Positions 1-6,523 of a stretch of 20,225 bases of DNA are shown here, piece after piece. The stretch is from Methylococcaceae bacterium UBA7658 (lineage in GTDB: Bacteria > Pseudomonadota > Gammaproteobacteria > Methylococcales > Methylomonadaceae). The stretch spans positions 139,596-159,820 of the forward strand of contig DLHW01000014.1 in the NCBI GenBank assembly GCA_002483425.1, written 5' to 3'. Made by a program: the position numbers and the translations under genes. The notes below the pieces were generated by a model. The model was not told the origin of the DNA and ran no database searches. It saw only the letters and a list, made by a program, of their open reading frames with translations. Position 1 is the first letter of the stretch; every line of letters starts with the position of its first letter.

Positions 1-245
1 GATCGTGTTTCCGTTAAATCAAAATAGAAAGAACTCAGTCCTTTTTGGAATGCATAATGACAACTAGCGTGCAGTAAATGGCTTTTTCCATACCCTGGAT
101 TACCCCAAAGAAATATAAACTCCTCTCCTGACCCTCCGGCGAAGTTTTTTAGCTGATCTACAATAGTCTGATTGCTGCCGGGAAAATAATCGTCGAAGGT
201 TTGGTTGGCTTTAAATTCAAACGTTAACGGTAATTGCTCAGCCAT
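1..245 (-). CDS. hda: Hda, regulatory inactivator of DnaA (N-terminal part, cut by window edge)
   Basis: Reading the minus strand from the ATG at 243-245 gives 81 codons that run off the left edge. The N-terminus carries QLPL (residues 4-7), the kind of short motif Hda uses to bind the β sliding clamp. It is followed by a DnaA-like AAA+ core with Walker A G-N-P-G-Y-G-K-S at about residues 48-55 and the family-typical HLLHA after it. Hda with the DNA-loaded clamp stimulates ATP hydrolysis on DnaA and so limits re-initiation of replication. It is the last gene of arsC-wrbA-DUF2069-hda, starting 6 bp after the DUF2069 stop with no obvious Shine-Dalgarno, so translational coupling is likely. The order resembles the E. 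coli hda/yfgD pairing. DnaA itself is excluded by the short N-terminus before Walker A. Confidence 0.9.
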   Translation of the reverse strand, partial: MAEQLPLTFEFKANQTFDDYFPGSNQTIVDQLKNFAGGSGEEFIFLWGNPGYGKSHLLHASCHYAFQKGLSSFYFDLTETR

Positions 246-251
246 GTTGGG

Positions 252-602
252 TTAGAGTCTGTTTTTTAAACGAATATAGAATGCTGCACCAAAAAAAATC
301 ATGAGGCTTAATCCTATTTCGAATAACGCCAATGGTCTTATATAGATATTTGCATACGCTTCGGAGCATCCGTGCACAAAGTAAATCAGACTGATATACG
401 CCAGCCAAGCGCAACTTTTTGGAGAGCCGTTCAAAAAGCCACGCATCGGTAATAATAAGGGCGACACGGTGAGCAATAATATTGGCGCTACAGGTAGTGT
501 TCGGCTGGGTGCAAGCACGGTATTCCATAACATGAGCAATGCGAAAAGACCGAAAAAGCCAGTTAACGCAATCCGGTAAGGAAACCATGGCGCAATTTTC
601 AT
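252..602 (-). CDS. DUF2069 family small inner-membrane protein
   Basis: This is a 116-residue hydrophobic protein. The ATG at 600-602 is preferred over an upstream in-frame start (662) because it overlaps the wrbA stop as ATGA (stop complement at 599-601), the usual sign of translational coupling. The longer form would only add a basic tail inside wrbA. Four membrane segments are visible at roughly residues 9-30, 35-58, 61-84 and 87-110, with a conserved-looking HG..EA.AN motif at the end of the third. This matches DUF2069 predicted membrane proteins, which often neighbour hda and wrbA in gammaproteobacteria. No biochemical function is established and none is inferred here beyond membrane location. 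Confidence 0.75.
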   Translation of the reverse strand: MKIAPWFPYRIALTGFFGLFALLMLWNTVLAPSRTLPVAPILLLTVSPLLLPMRGFLNGSPKSCAWLAYISLIYFVHGCSEAYANIYIRPLALFEIGLSLMIFFGAAFYIRLKNRL

Positions 603-1195
603 TGCTCTGATTTTTTTAGATGAAGCGCCGTTTGGGCTAAGCGTTTTCCGAATGCTAAACACAAGGTTTTTTCGTGTTCCGTTATAGCTAAATCTTCGTT
701 CGTAGTACGGCTAGGCCCATAGGGTGTGCCGCCCGACTTGGTGTCATGCAGCGCATTTTCGGAGTAAGGCAGACCAAGCAGCAACATGCCGTGGTGCATA
801 AGGGGAAGCATCATCGATAATAAAGTGCTTTCTTGTCCGCCGTGAAGGCTTCCTGTCGACGTAAAAACTCCCGCTGGTTTTCCCGAAAGCGCTCCGGAAA
901 ACCAAAGTTCGGTTGTGTTGTCGAGAAAGTATTTGAGCGGGGCCGCCATATTGCCGAAACGGGTTGGGCTACCCAAGGCTAAGCCGTCGCAGTGTCTTAA
1001 ATCATCCAAGTCAACGTAAATCGCGCCGTCGGCCGGTATCGTGCTCGCGGTTTTTTCACACACGGGGGAGACATCGGGCACTGTTCTGAGAACAGCTTCG
1101 GCGTTTTTTACCGACTCAACGCCGCGAGCAATAATATTCGCCATTTCCGCAGTGGCGCCATCGCGGGAATAATAAAGAATTACTATTTTGACCAT
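599..1195 (-). CDS. wrbA: WrbA-type NAD(P)H:quinone oxidoreductase
   Basis: A 198-residue flavodoxin-fold protein. The N-terminal β-strand and phosphate loop (VILYYSRDGATAEMA, residues 5-19) bind the FMN phosphate. GSPTRFGNM (75-83) and the TSTGSLHGGQE region (112-122) are WrbA hallmarks. The length equals that of typical WrbA. WrbA proteins are tetrameric and reduce quinones by two electrons using NAD(P)H, which avoids semiquinone radicals. The gene starts 24 bp after the arsC stop. Its own stop overlaps the DUF2069 start. No good Shine-Dalgarno precedes the ATG at 1193-1195. The assignment to the family is firm; the physiological substrate is not visible from sequence. Confidence 0.92.
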   Translation of the reverse strand: MVKIVILYYSRDGATAEMANIIARGVESVKNAEAVLRTVPDVSPVCEKTASTIPADGAIYVDLDDLRHCDGLALGSPTRFGNMAAPLKYFLDNTTELWFSGALSGKPAGVFTSTGSLHGGQESTLLSMMLPLMHHGMLLLGLPYSENALHDTKSGGTPYGPSRTTNEDLAITEHEKTLCLAFGKRLAQTALHLKKSEQ

Positions 1196-1219
1196 AGAAA
1201 ATAAACAAAGAATTTGGAA

Positions 1220-1567
1220 TTATAAAATTGCAAGAACATTTTCCGGCGGGCGTCCTATGACTGCTTTATCGTTCGCGACCACGATCGGACGTTCGATTAA
1301 AATTGGGTTATTAACCATTCCACTGATTAATGATTGCTTATCCAATGCCATATTGTCTAAACCGTTAGCCTTATACTCTGCTTCGTGTTTGCGCATGAGA
1401 TCGCGTGGTTCCAAGCCTAACATATCGAGAATATTCGATAACTGGTTACTGTCCGGCGGTGTTTTAAGATACTCGATGATTTCAGGTTCAATGCCGCGAT
1501 CTTTGAGAAGTTGCAAAGTTTGTCTAGACTTCGTGCAGCGTGGATTATGGTATATTTTTACAGTCAT
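1220..1567 (-). CDS. arsC: ArsC/YfgD-family glutaredoxin-like arsenate reductase
   Basis: The chosen start is the ATG at 1565-1567 (115 residues), preceded by an AAGGT Shine-Dalgarno. An upstream in-frame ATG at 1585 would add six residues without a ribosome site. The catalytic motif HNPRCTKSR puts the nucleophilic cysteine at position 11. Arg59, Arg93 and Arg106 line up, with an offset of one, with the E. coli ArsC residues that hold arsenate (Arg60, Arg94, Arg107). Family members reduce arsenate to arsenite with glutathione/glutaredoxin. However, the chromosomal copy beside hda (YfgD type) is not part of an ars operon and its true substrate is uncertain. It is the first gene of the minus-strand operon leading to hda. 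No arsR or arsB is nearby. Confidence 0.85.
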   Translation of the reverse strand: MTVKIYHNPRCTKSRQTLQLLKDRGIEPEIIEYLKTPPDSNQLSNILDMLGLEPRDLMRKHEAEYKANGLDNMALDKQSLISGMVNNPILIERPIVVANDKAVIGRPPENVLAIL

Positions 1568-1580
1568 AATGTTTACCTTA

Positions 1581-1653
1581 TTCAAAACCGATTTCAGAAC
1601 AAGCTTCGATACGAGCGATTATAATAACATCCTTACTGAATAACGGTTTTGAA
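1581..1653. promoter_or_regulatory. Divergent arsC/ubiA promoter region bounded by an inverted repeat
   Basis: The 88-bp gap between the divergent start codons contains overlapping perfect -10 hexamers, TATAAT at 1620-1625 on the plus strand and TATAAT on the minus strand (complement of 1618-1623). I see no convincing -35 for either. TTCAAAACCG at 1581-1590 is repeated in inverse at 1644-1653 (CGGTTTTGAA). The match continues inward, TTTCAG at 1592-1597 against the complement of 1636-1641, with a small offset. The arms sit just upstream of each start codon. Confidence 0.4.
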
Positions 1654-1655
1654 AA

Positions 1656-2540
1656 ATGGCAATAACCATCTCAAGAGAGCGGCTGTTAGATCGCTTAATT
1701 CAATACGGTTTATTGGCGAGATTGCATCGTCCTATTGGCATACTTATTTTGCTTTGGCCAACGCTTTGGGCATTATGGATAGCTGGAAACGGCAAGCCAA
1801 ATCAATTAGTGCTAACCGTTTTTTGTTCCGGCGTCGTGCTCATGCGGTCGGCTGGCTGCGTTATTAATGATTATGCGGACCGTGCTTTCGATCCGCATGT
1901 GGAGCGGACTAAGCTCAGGCCGATTGCATCGGGAAGAGTTAAGCCAAAAGAAGCTTTAGCGCTTTTCGTAGTCTTATGTTTCAGCGCTTTCGGTTTAGTC
2001 CTTTTGTTGAATAATTACACCATAATACTGTCGTTTGCGGGTGCGTTTTTAGCGGCAAGCTACCCTTTCATGAAGCGCTATACTCAATTGCCGCAAGCCT
2101 ATTTGGGGATTGCTTTCGGCTGGGCTGTGCCTATGGCGTTTGCCGCGCAGCAGAACACGATTCCTAACGAGGCGTGGATATTGTATCTTGCGGTAGTGTT
2201 ATGGGCGTTGGTTTACGACACCATGTATGCTATGGTCGATAAGGATGACGATCTTAAAATCGGCGTGAAATCCACTGCTATCCTCTTCGGCCGGTATGAC
2301 CGTTTTATTATGGGATTATTGCAAATCGTCATAATCGGTTTATTGATTAAAACAGGCCTGTATCTCAAGTTTGGGATTTATTATTACTTAGGGCTTGTTA
2401 CGGCATCCGGATTTGCCGTCTACGAGCAAGTTTTGATATTTGAACGCGACAAAACCAAATGCTTTAAAGCGTTCTTAAATAACAATTGGTTTGGCGCCTC
2501 GGTGTTTGCAGGTATTTTTTTTGAATACCTGCTTACTTGA
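1656..2540 (+). CDS. ubiA: 4-hydroxybenzoate octaprenyltransferase UbiA
   Basis: A 294-residue polytopic membrane protein that attaches the polyprenyl tail to 4-hydroxybenzoate in ubiquinone synthesis. The two Mg-diphosphate motifs of the UbiA superfamily are present. NDYADRAFD lies at 71-79 (N71, D72, D75, D79), and YDTMYAMVDKDDD covers residues 187-199 (D188, D195, D198/199). The latter is followed by the family-typical KIGVKSTAILFG. About eight or nine hydrophobic helices are apparent and the length is normal. The gene is divergent from arsC. No ubiC (chorismate lyase) is adjacent, so the usual ubiCA pair is split here. No clear Shine-Dalgarno precedes the ATG at 1656. Confidence 0.93.
   Translation: MAITISRERLLDRLIQYGLLARLHRPIGILILLWPTLWALWIAGNGKPNQLVLTVFCSGVVLMRSAGCVINDYADRAFDPHVERTKLRPIASGRVKPKEALALFVVLCFSAFGLVLLLNNYTIILSFAGAFLAASYPFMKRYTQLPQAYLGIAFGWAVPMAFAAQQNTIPNEAWILYLAVVLWALVYDTMYAMVDKDDDLKIGVKSTAILFGRYDRFIMGLLQIVIIGLLIKTGLYLKFGIYYYLGLVTASGFAVYEQVLIFERDKTKCFKAFLNNNWFGASVFAGIFFEYLLT
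2508..2532 (+). other. Stem-loop at the 3' end of ubiA
   Basis: GCAGGTATT (2508-2516) and AATACCTGC (2524-2532) form a perfect 9-bp stem with a T-rich 7-nt loop. It ends 5 bp before the ubiA stop codon. No U-tract follows, so it is not a canonical intrinsic terminator on the plus strand. It may protect the 3' end of the mRNA or simply reflect coding sequence. Confidence 0.4.
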
Positions 2541-2642
2541 CCGTCTTTATCCGAATTAAAATCCGGGCGATAGATAGAGCTGAAACTGCCGGACTATTTG
2601 TCTCATATCGACTAATCAATGGGGCTTTCTCCAGATATGAAT

Positions 2643-4148
2643 TTAGTCTTGCAGATGAACAATCTTCGATATCGCAGGGACGCCGTTTTGATCAAAGATA
2701 AACAGCATATAAAATCCAGGCGGAGTATTGTTTCTGTCCGTAGGTCCCGTTACCGTTATCGAGTTGCTGACGCCTTCGGTTAGCGTAAAGGGCAACTCAA
2801 TAAAACGTTGATCAAAATTGGTCGAATGAGTCGCCGAACCGGTTCGTACCATGGTAACCCTGCTAATAGGGGTCGATGAGGTAAAACCGACCTCGAAGGT
2901 TTGATTCCACACTAAGTTTTCAGGTGCGCTATCGATGGCGGGCCGGATTGCCGGAGTGCCTGAGCCGTCATTATTATATAAATAAGGCGGATAGTAGATT
3001 TCCGTGTTCATATTTTTCAACGGGCCTGGTGCTCCGCCGCCGCCTGTCAGAACAGTTCCATCCGGCATCAGTAAAGCATTTGAATGATAAAGTCGTGGCG
3101 TTACTGCGCTAGCGGTAATTGTCCATTGCTCGGTAGCCGGATCCCAAATCTCGGTATCGTAAGAGACACCGATGAGTTGGTTGCCAACATCAGAACCGCC
3201 GCTCAAGAACACTTTGCCGTCGGCAAGTATCGTTGTGTTTGACCATTTGCGTATGGCATTCACATCGGCAACAGGTTTCATGGTAACGGTAGCGCTATTG
3301 ATATCGACAACAATAGCTTTTTTGTTATTACGAACGGCTAAAATTTTGCCGGGCGCGTACATCACGCTCGGATGACTCCACTCAGCCGTCGGAGCATTAA
3401 GGTTGCTATTAGTTACAGACCCGTTTTCCGAAGGATCCAACCAAAATGTTTTACCGTTATGTCCGAGTATAAAAACTTTACCGTTAGGGGCTAAAAATCC
3501 CCGCGGATAGCGCCAAGAGCCGAATTTTGCGCCATAAGCTTGTTCGCTGACGGCGTTTGTCAGCGATCTGAAACCCGTGCCGGTTGCAAAAAGTTCAGGC
3601 GTAGACGCATAAGTGGGGAGGTCTTTTTCGTCCCTGCCGCCCAGTACGAGCACATCGCCGTTGTTTAATGGGATCAGGCTAGGATACCAGCGTTTGAAAG
3701 CCATTGGCGTTCCGGGTGTGAGCAAATTATTCGATGTATCGAAAAAATTAGCATCGGCAACGGAATAATTTCTTTTGCCATTAATGGTGGCGTCTCCGCC
3801 GGCGACTAAAGTTTCGCCGGTTGCCGATAGAACAGTTTGACCGGCGCAAAAAGTATCGGTATGGATAGCGTTGGGCGTGACTATATGCGCAGAAGCTTCC
3901 GTGCCTAGGGAAGGATCCCAAACGGCATTCACAAAACCGCCTTGCGTTCCTCGAATGGTTGAGCCGAAGCTTAAAACATTGCCGTTTGGTAGTAATGTCA
4001 CATGTATGGGAATAATCGGCCATGAGAGAACAGGCCCGAATATTCCTTTAGTACCGGCTTCGGGTCCGGATGGGATTTCCGACCATGCATTTGACGTTAT
4101 AAGGTTTCCGGCCAGGATTAGAGATAAAGCGAAATGACGAATGTTCAT
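2643..4148 (-). CDS. Secreted galactose/glyoxal-oxidase-like copper radical oxidase (downstream paralogue)
   Basis: A 501-residue protein with a signal peptide (residues 1 to about 23; hydrophobic core ALSLILAGNLI). It has a Kelch-type β-propeller with repeated G-x-V-x-x-L/F-G-G blades and a C-terminal galactose-oxidase-like E-set domain (PF09118, formerly DUF1929, about 400-500). The five residues that define the copper radical site can be placed by motif. Cys101 (FCAGQ) and Tyr155 (RWYPS) form the thioether-linked pair, Tyr354-His355 (RLYHS) and His441 (ATHS) are ligands. The enzyme should be exported and oxidise an aldehyde or primary alcohol with O2, releasing H2O2; RWY is more like glyoxal oxidase than galactose oxidase. 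The substrate is unknown. It lies 56 bp downstream of its paralogue, very likely in one transcript. A purine-rich AGAAG precedes the ATG. Confidence 0.82.
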   Translation of the reverse strand: MNIRHFALSLILAGNLITSNAWSEIPSGPEAGTKGIFGPVLSWPIIPIHVTLLPNGNVLSFGSTIRGTQGGFVNAVWDPSLGTEASAHIVTPNAIHTDTFCAGQTVLSATGETLVAGGDATINGKRNYSVADANFFDTSNNLLTPGTPMAFKRWYPSLIPLNNGDVLVLGGRDEKDLPTYASTPELFATGTGFRSLTNAVSEQAYGAKFGSWRYPRGFLAPNGKVFILGHNGKTFWLDPSENGSVTNSNLNAPTAEWSHPSVMYAPGKILAVRNNKKAIVVDINSATVTMKPVADVNAIRKWSNTTILADGKVFLSGGSDVGNQLIGVSYDTEIWDPATEQWTITASAVTPRLYHSNALLMPDGTVLTGGGGAPGPLKNMNTEIYYPPYLYNNDGSGTPAIRPAIDSAPENLVWNQTFEVGFTSSTPISRVTMVRTGSATHSTNFDQRFIELPFTLTEGVSNSITVTGPTDRNNTPPGFYMLFIFDQNGVPAISKIVHLQD

Positions 4149-4204
4149 AATTTTCTTCTCAATAATGATGGATTATGGTTTTTAAAGTAGGCATAAAACA
4201 CCTA

Positions 4205-5728
4205 TCAGTCTTGTAAATGGACAAGCTTAGAAATAGAGGGCACACCATTTTGATTAAAAATAAACAACATATAAGTGCCTGGAGGGGCTATGTTTTTATC
4301 GGTTGGACCGGAAATGTGCAGTGTTCCGGAAGTTGTTTGAGAAAATGGCAATTCAATAAAGCGCTGGTCTATGTTTAAATCGTGCGTTGCCGAGCCCGCT
4401 CTGATGAAAGTGACTCTGGCTATCGGTTCTGACGATGTAAAAGTTGCATCGAATTCTTGATTCCAGACTAAAGAACTCGGTGCCGTATCAAGGATGGGGC
4501 GGTCAGCGGGTAGGCCGGAGCCGTCTTGCCGGTATAAGTAGGGCGGATAATAAATTTCAGCATTTAAGTTTTTAAGCGGTCCAGGAGCGCCACCGCCCCC
4601 GGTAAGTACAGTGGCGTCCGGTAATAGCAAAGCATTGGAGTGATAAAGCCTGGGAATTGCAGCGCTTGCTGTAATGGTCCACTGTTCGGTTGCCGGGTCC
4701 CAAATTTCGCTGTGGTAAGTTACGCCTACAAGCTTATTCGCTTGGTCTGAACCCCCATTTAAAAAGACTTTACCGTTGGCAAGAATGGTTGTGCTTGAAT
4801 AAATACGTTTGGCGCTAATTCCGGCAACTTGTTTCATCGATACCGAGGAATCGTTTATATCGAACACAAACGCACGTTGAGTACTTCTAATGGATAATAT
4901 TTTACCCGGCGCGTACATGACGCTGGGTAGACTCGGAAAGCTAACCGGCGCATTGATATCGTCAATGCGCGAAATAGAACCGTTTCCCGCCGGATCTAAC
5001 CAAAATGTTTTGCCCGACGGCGTTAGGATAAATAATTTGCCGTTTGATGCTAAAAACCCTCTGGGATAAGACCAGGATGCGCCACGTTTACCGTAAGCAT
5101 CTTCATTGATCGCGCCGGGTAATGTTCTAAAACCGGCTCCGGGAGTATAAATTTCCGGGGTAGAGGCGTATGTGGGTACATCTTTTTCATCCCGCCCGCC
5201 GAGAATTAGAATTTCACCGCTCGATAGAGGTACCAACGTTGGATACCACCGTTTAAAAGCCATTTGAGAATCCGCTCGCAACTCGCCGGTTTGGAGATCC
5301 ATAAAATTGGTATCGGAAACCGAATAGTTATACAGCTTTTCCAGTCGAGCTGTGCCGCCCGCTAGAAAGGTTTCGCCTGTTGAGGAGATAACGGTCTGTC
5401 CGGCGCAAAACAAATCCGTATGTACCTGATTAGGAAGAATTTGGTGTGCGGATAAGTCTGTTCCAAGCGCCGGATTCCAAATCGAGTGCCCCAAGACGCT
5501 TTCTCTAAATTCATTTTCCATGTGCAGAGCGCGGCCGAAACTGAGTACCCGGCCGTCGGGCAGCAAAGTTAAATGGATGGGTATCACGGGCCAGTCGATA
5601 ACCGGTCCGAAAGCGCCTTTGGTGCCGGCATCGGCATTGGTGGGGATAGTCGACGCTACACAACTCGCAGAATGAGCCATAAAAACAGCAAAAAGCGTAA
5701 CATATATTCCTAAGTTATTAAATCTCAT
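4205..5728 (-). CDS. Secreted galactose/glyoxal-oxidase-like copper radical oxidase (upstream paralogue)
   Basis: The ATG at 5726-5728 is chosen over an in-frame GTG at 5785. AGGGA stands about 8 nt upstream of it, and the protein then begins directly with a signal peptide (MRFNNLGIYVTLFAVFMAHS). This gives 507 residues, matching the 501 of its neighbour. Numbered from this start, the active-site residues are Cys108 (FCAGQ), Tyr162 (RWYPT), Tyr362-His363 (RLYHS) and His449 (ATHD). The β-propeller, the YYPPYLY linker and the C-terminal E-set domain ending in KLVHLQD parallel the downstream copy almost block for block, so the pair arose by tandem duplication. A Cys in the signal region (SASCVAS) raises a weak lipoprotein possibility. 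A galactose-oxidase-like fold is secure; substrate and oxidase activity are inferred. Confidence 0.82.
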   Translation of the reverse strand: MRFNNLGIYVTLFAVFMAHSASCVASTIPTNADAGTKGAFGPVIDWPVIPIHLTLLPDGRVLSFGRALHMENEFRESVLGHSIWNPALGTDLSAHQILPNQVHTDLFCAGQTVISSTGETFLAGGTARLEKLYNYSVSDTNFMDLQTGELRADSQMAFKRWYPTLVPLSSGEILILGGRDEKDVPTYASTPEIYTPGAGFRTLPGAINEDAYGKRGASWSYPRGFLASNGKLFILTPSGKTFWLDPAGNGSISRIDDINAPVSFPSLPSVMYAPGKILSIRSTQRAFVFDINDSSVSMKQVAGISAKRIYSSTTILANGKVFLNGGSDQANKLVGVTYHSEIWDPATEQWTITASAAIPRLYHSNALLLPDATVLTGGGGAPGPLKNLNAEIYYPPYLYRQDGSGLPADRPILDTAPSSLVWNQEFDATFTSSEPIARVTFIRAGSATHDLNIDQRFIELPFSQTTSGTLHISGPTDKNIAPPGTYMLFIFNQNGVPSISKLVHLQD

Positions 5729-6030
5729 AAGTAAATCCCTAATTTCCGCTATTGTGCATAAATTTTTCTCGACCAATTTATTCACATTGTAAGTTGTTTA
5801 TTAATGGCGAAGACGCCGTGAACACGCTAAAAAGCTCCTGTCTAATTTGCTCCTAGTGTGCGCTGCAACTTACTTGTTTTATATGAAAAAATACGTTAGT
5901 AGTGTGTGACTAATTAAACTTTTAAGTAAGTTATCCTCGATGTTAAGGCGACTGTGCTGAGTGAAGAAATCGCCATCCAATTAAAATCCTTTTTAAGGTG
6001 CGTTTATTGAAACATCCGGGTTCATCTGCG

Positions 6031-6058
6031 TATATAGGTAAAACTACCTACTTGACAA
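6031..6058 (-). promoter_or_regulatory. Candidate minus-strand promoter with a palindrome in its spacer
   Basis: On the minus strand TTGTCA (complement of 6053-6058) is followed after 16 bp by TATATA (complement of 6031-6036). The spacer is largely filled by the perfect palindrome TAGGTA-N4-TACCTA (6035-6050), which overlaps the -10. Transcription would start near 6024 and run toward the copper oxidases, giving a leader of almost 300 nt. The plus strand also has a perfect TTGACA at 6052-6057 but no matching -10. This is a motif-based call only. Confidence 0.3.
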
Positions 6059-6085
6059 TGAAAACGGCTGAAAAAATTGATGTAA

Positions 6086-6380
6086 ATGGAATTAACGGAA
6101 GGAAGTATTGCTAAGGCCGCTAATAAGGAGCGCTATAAGCTATTGATAAAATTGCCGCCAGGAGGAATATGCTTGTGAACAATTTTGGCGGTTGCAAGCC
6201 AGATACCGCAGATACTGGGGCCGGAATAGATTAAGGCTCAAAAAGAAACATCGAATTTTAGGTGCGGAAGTGTGTATCTTCCCAGATAAGCATCGGCGAA
6301 TTATAAAGTCTGTTATTAAGAGAGGATCCAATTATGGTGAAAGACAGAGGACAGTGTCATATTGTCGCGTAGAAGACTAA
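6086..6380 (+). pseudogene. Possible frameshifted relic of a small basic protein
   Basis: From the ATG at 6086 a frame runs 30 codons (ELTEGSIAKAANKERYKLLI...) and stops at 6178. A second frame overlaps it and runs to a stop at 6380 as an Arg/Lys-rich segment (QARYRRYWGRNRLRLKKKHR, then AEVCIFPDKHRRIIKSVIK). Neither has a good start and ribosome site of its own. Read together they look like one small protein broken by a frameshift. The basic R-Y-R-R-Y-W part followed by a short β-like segment vaguely recalls ribbon-helix-helix antitoxin proteins, but I cannot assign a family. It may equally be noncoding. Confidence 0.22.
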
Positions 6381-6523
6381 CGATGACATGACACGTGATT
6401 TTCTATTAATGGATTTTTTGATGCGGCTTATAAGGCTCGAATAACCGATCTTTTTCCGGTTGCGGTTGGTTAATTTGTTTTACTTGAACAGTCCGGCTAT
6501 TAAAACGGCCGCAGTCTTGTTGT

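Larger units (their letters stand above)
5729..6523. other. Gene-poor gap between the copper oxidases and the nitrate porter
   Basis: About 795 bp without an intact gene. Visible structure includes a 9-bp inverted repeat (AACTTACTT at 5867-5875 and AAGTAAGTT at 5924-5932). There is also the palindrome-in-promoter at 6031-6058 and an AGGAGG ribosome-site-like sequence at 6160-6165 ahead of only a 21-codon frame. Possible broken coding sequence lies at 6086-6380. Around 5935-5990 a short open stretch reads VLSEEIAIQLKSFL before a stop; I do not recognise it. No clear terminator follows the porter gene on the minus strand. Confidence 0.5.

Noticed and set aside
238..588. 116-codon minus-strand frame overlapping DUF2069 and the hda start
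   Set aside because: It is in a different frame from the membrane protein with clear hydrophobic helices and ATGA coupling, and its composition is not protein-like.
1188..1643. 151-codon plus-strand frame
   Set aside because: It is antisense to arsC, which has an intact catalytic motif and a proper start. The frame has no family resemblance.
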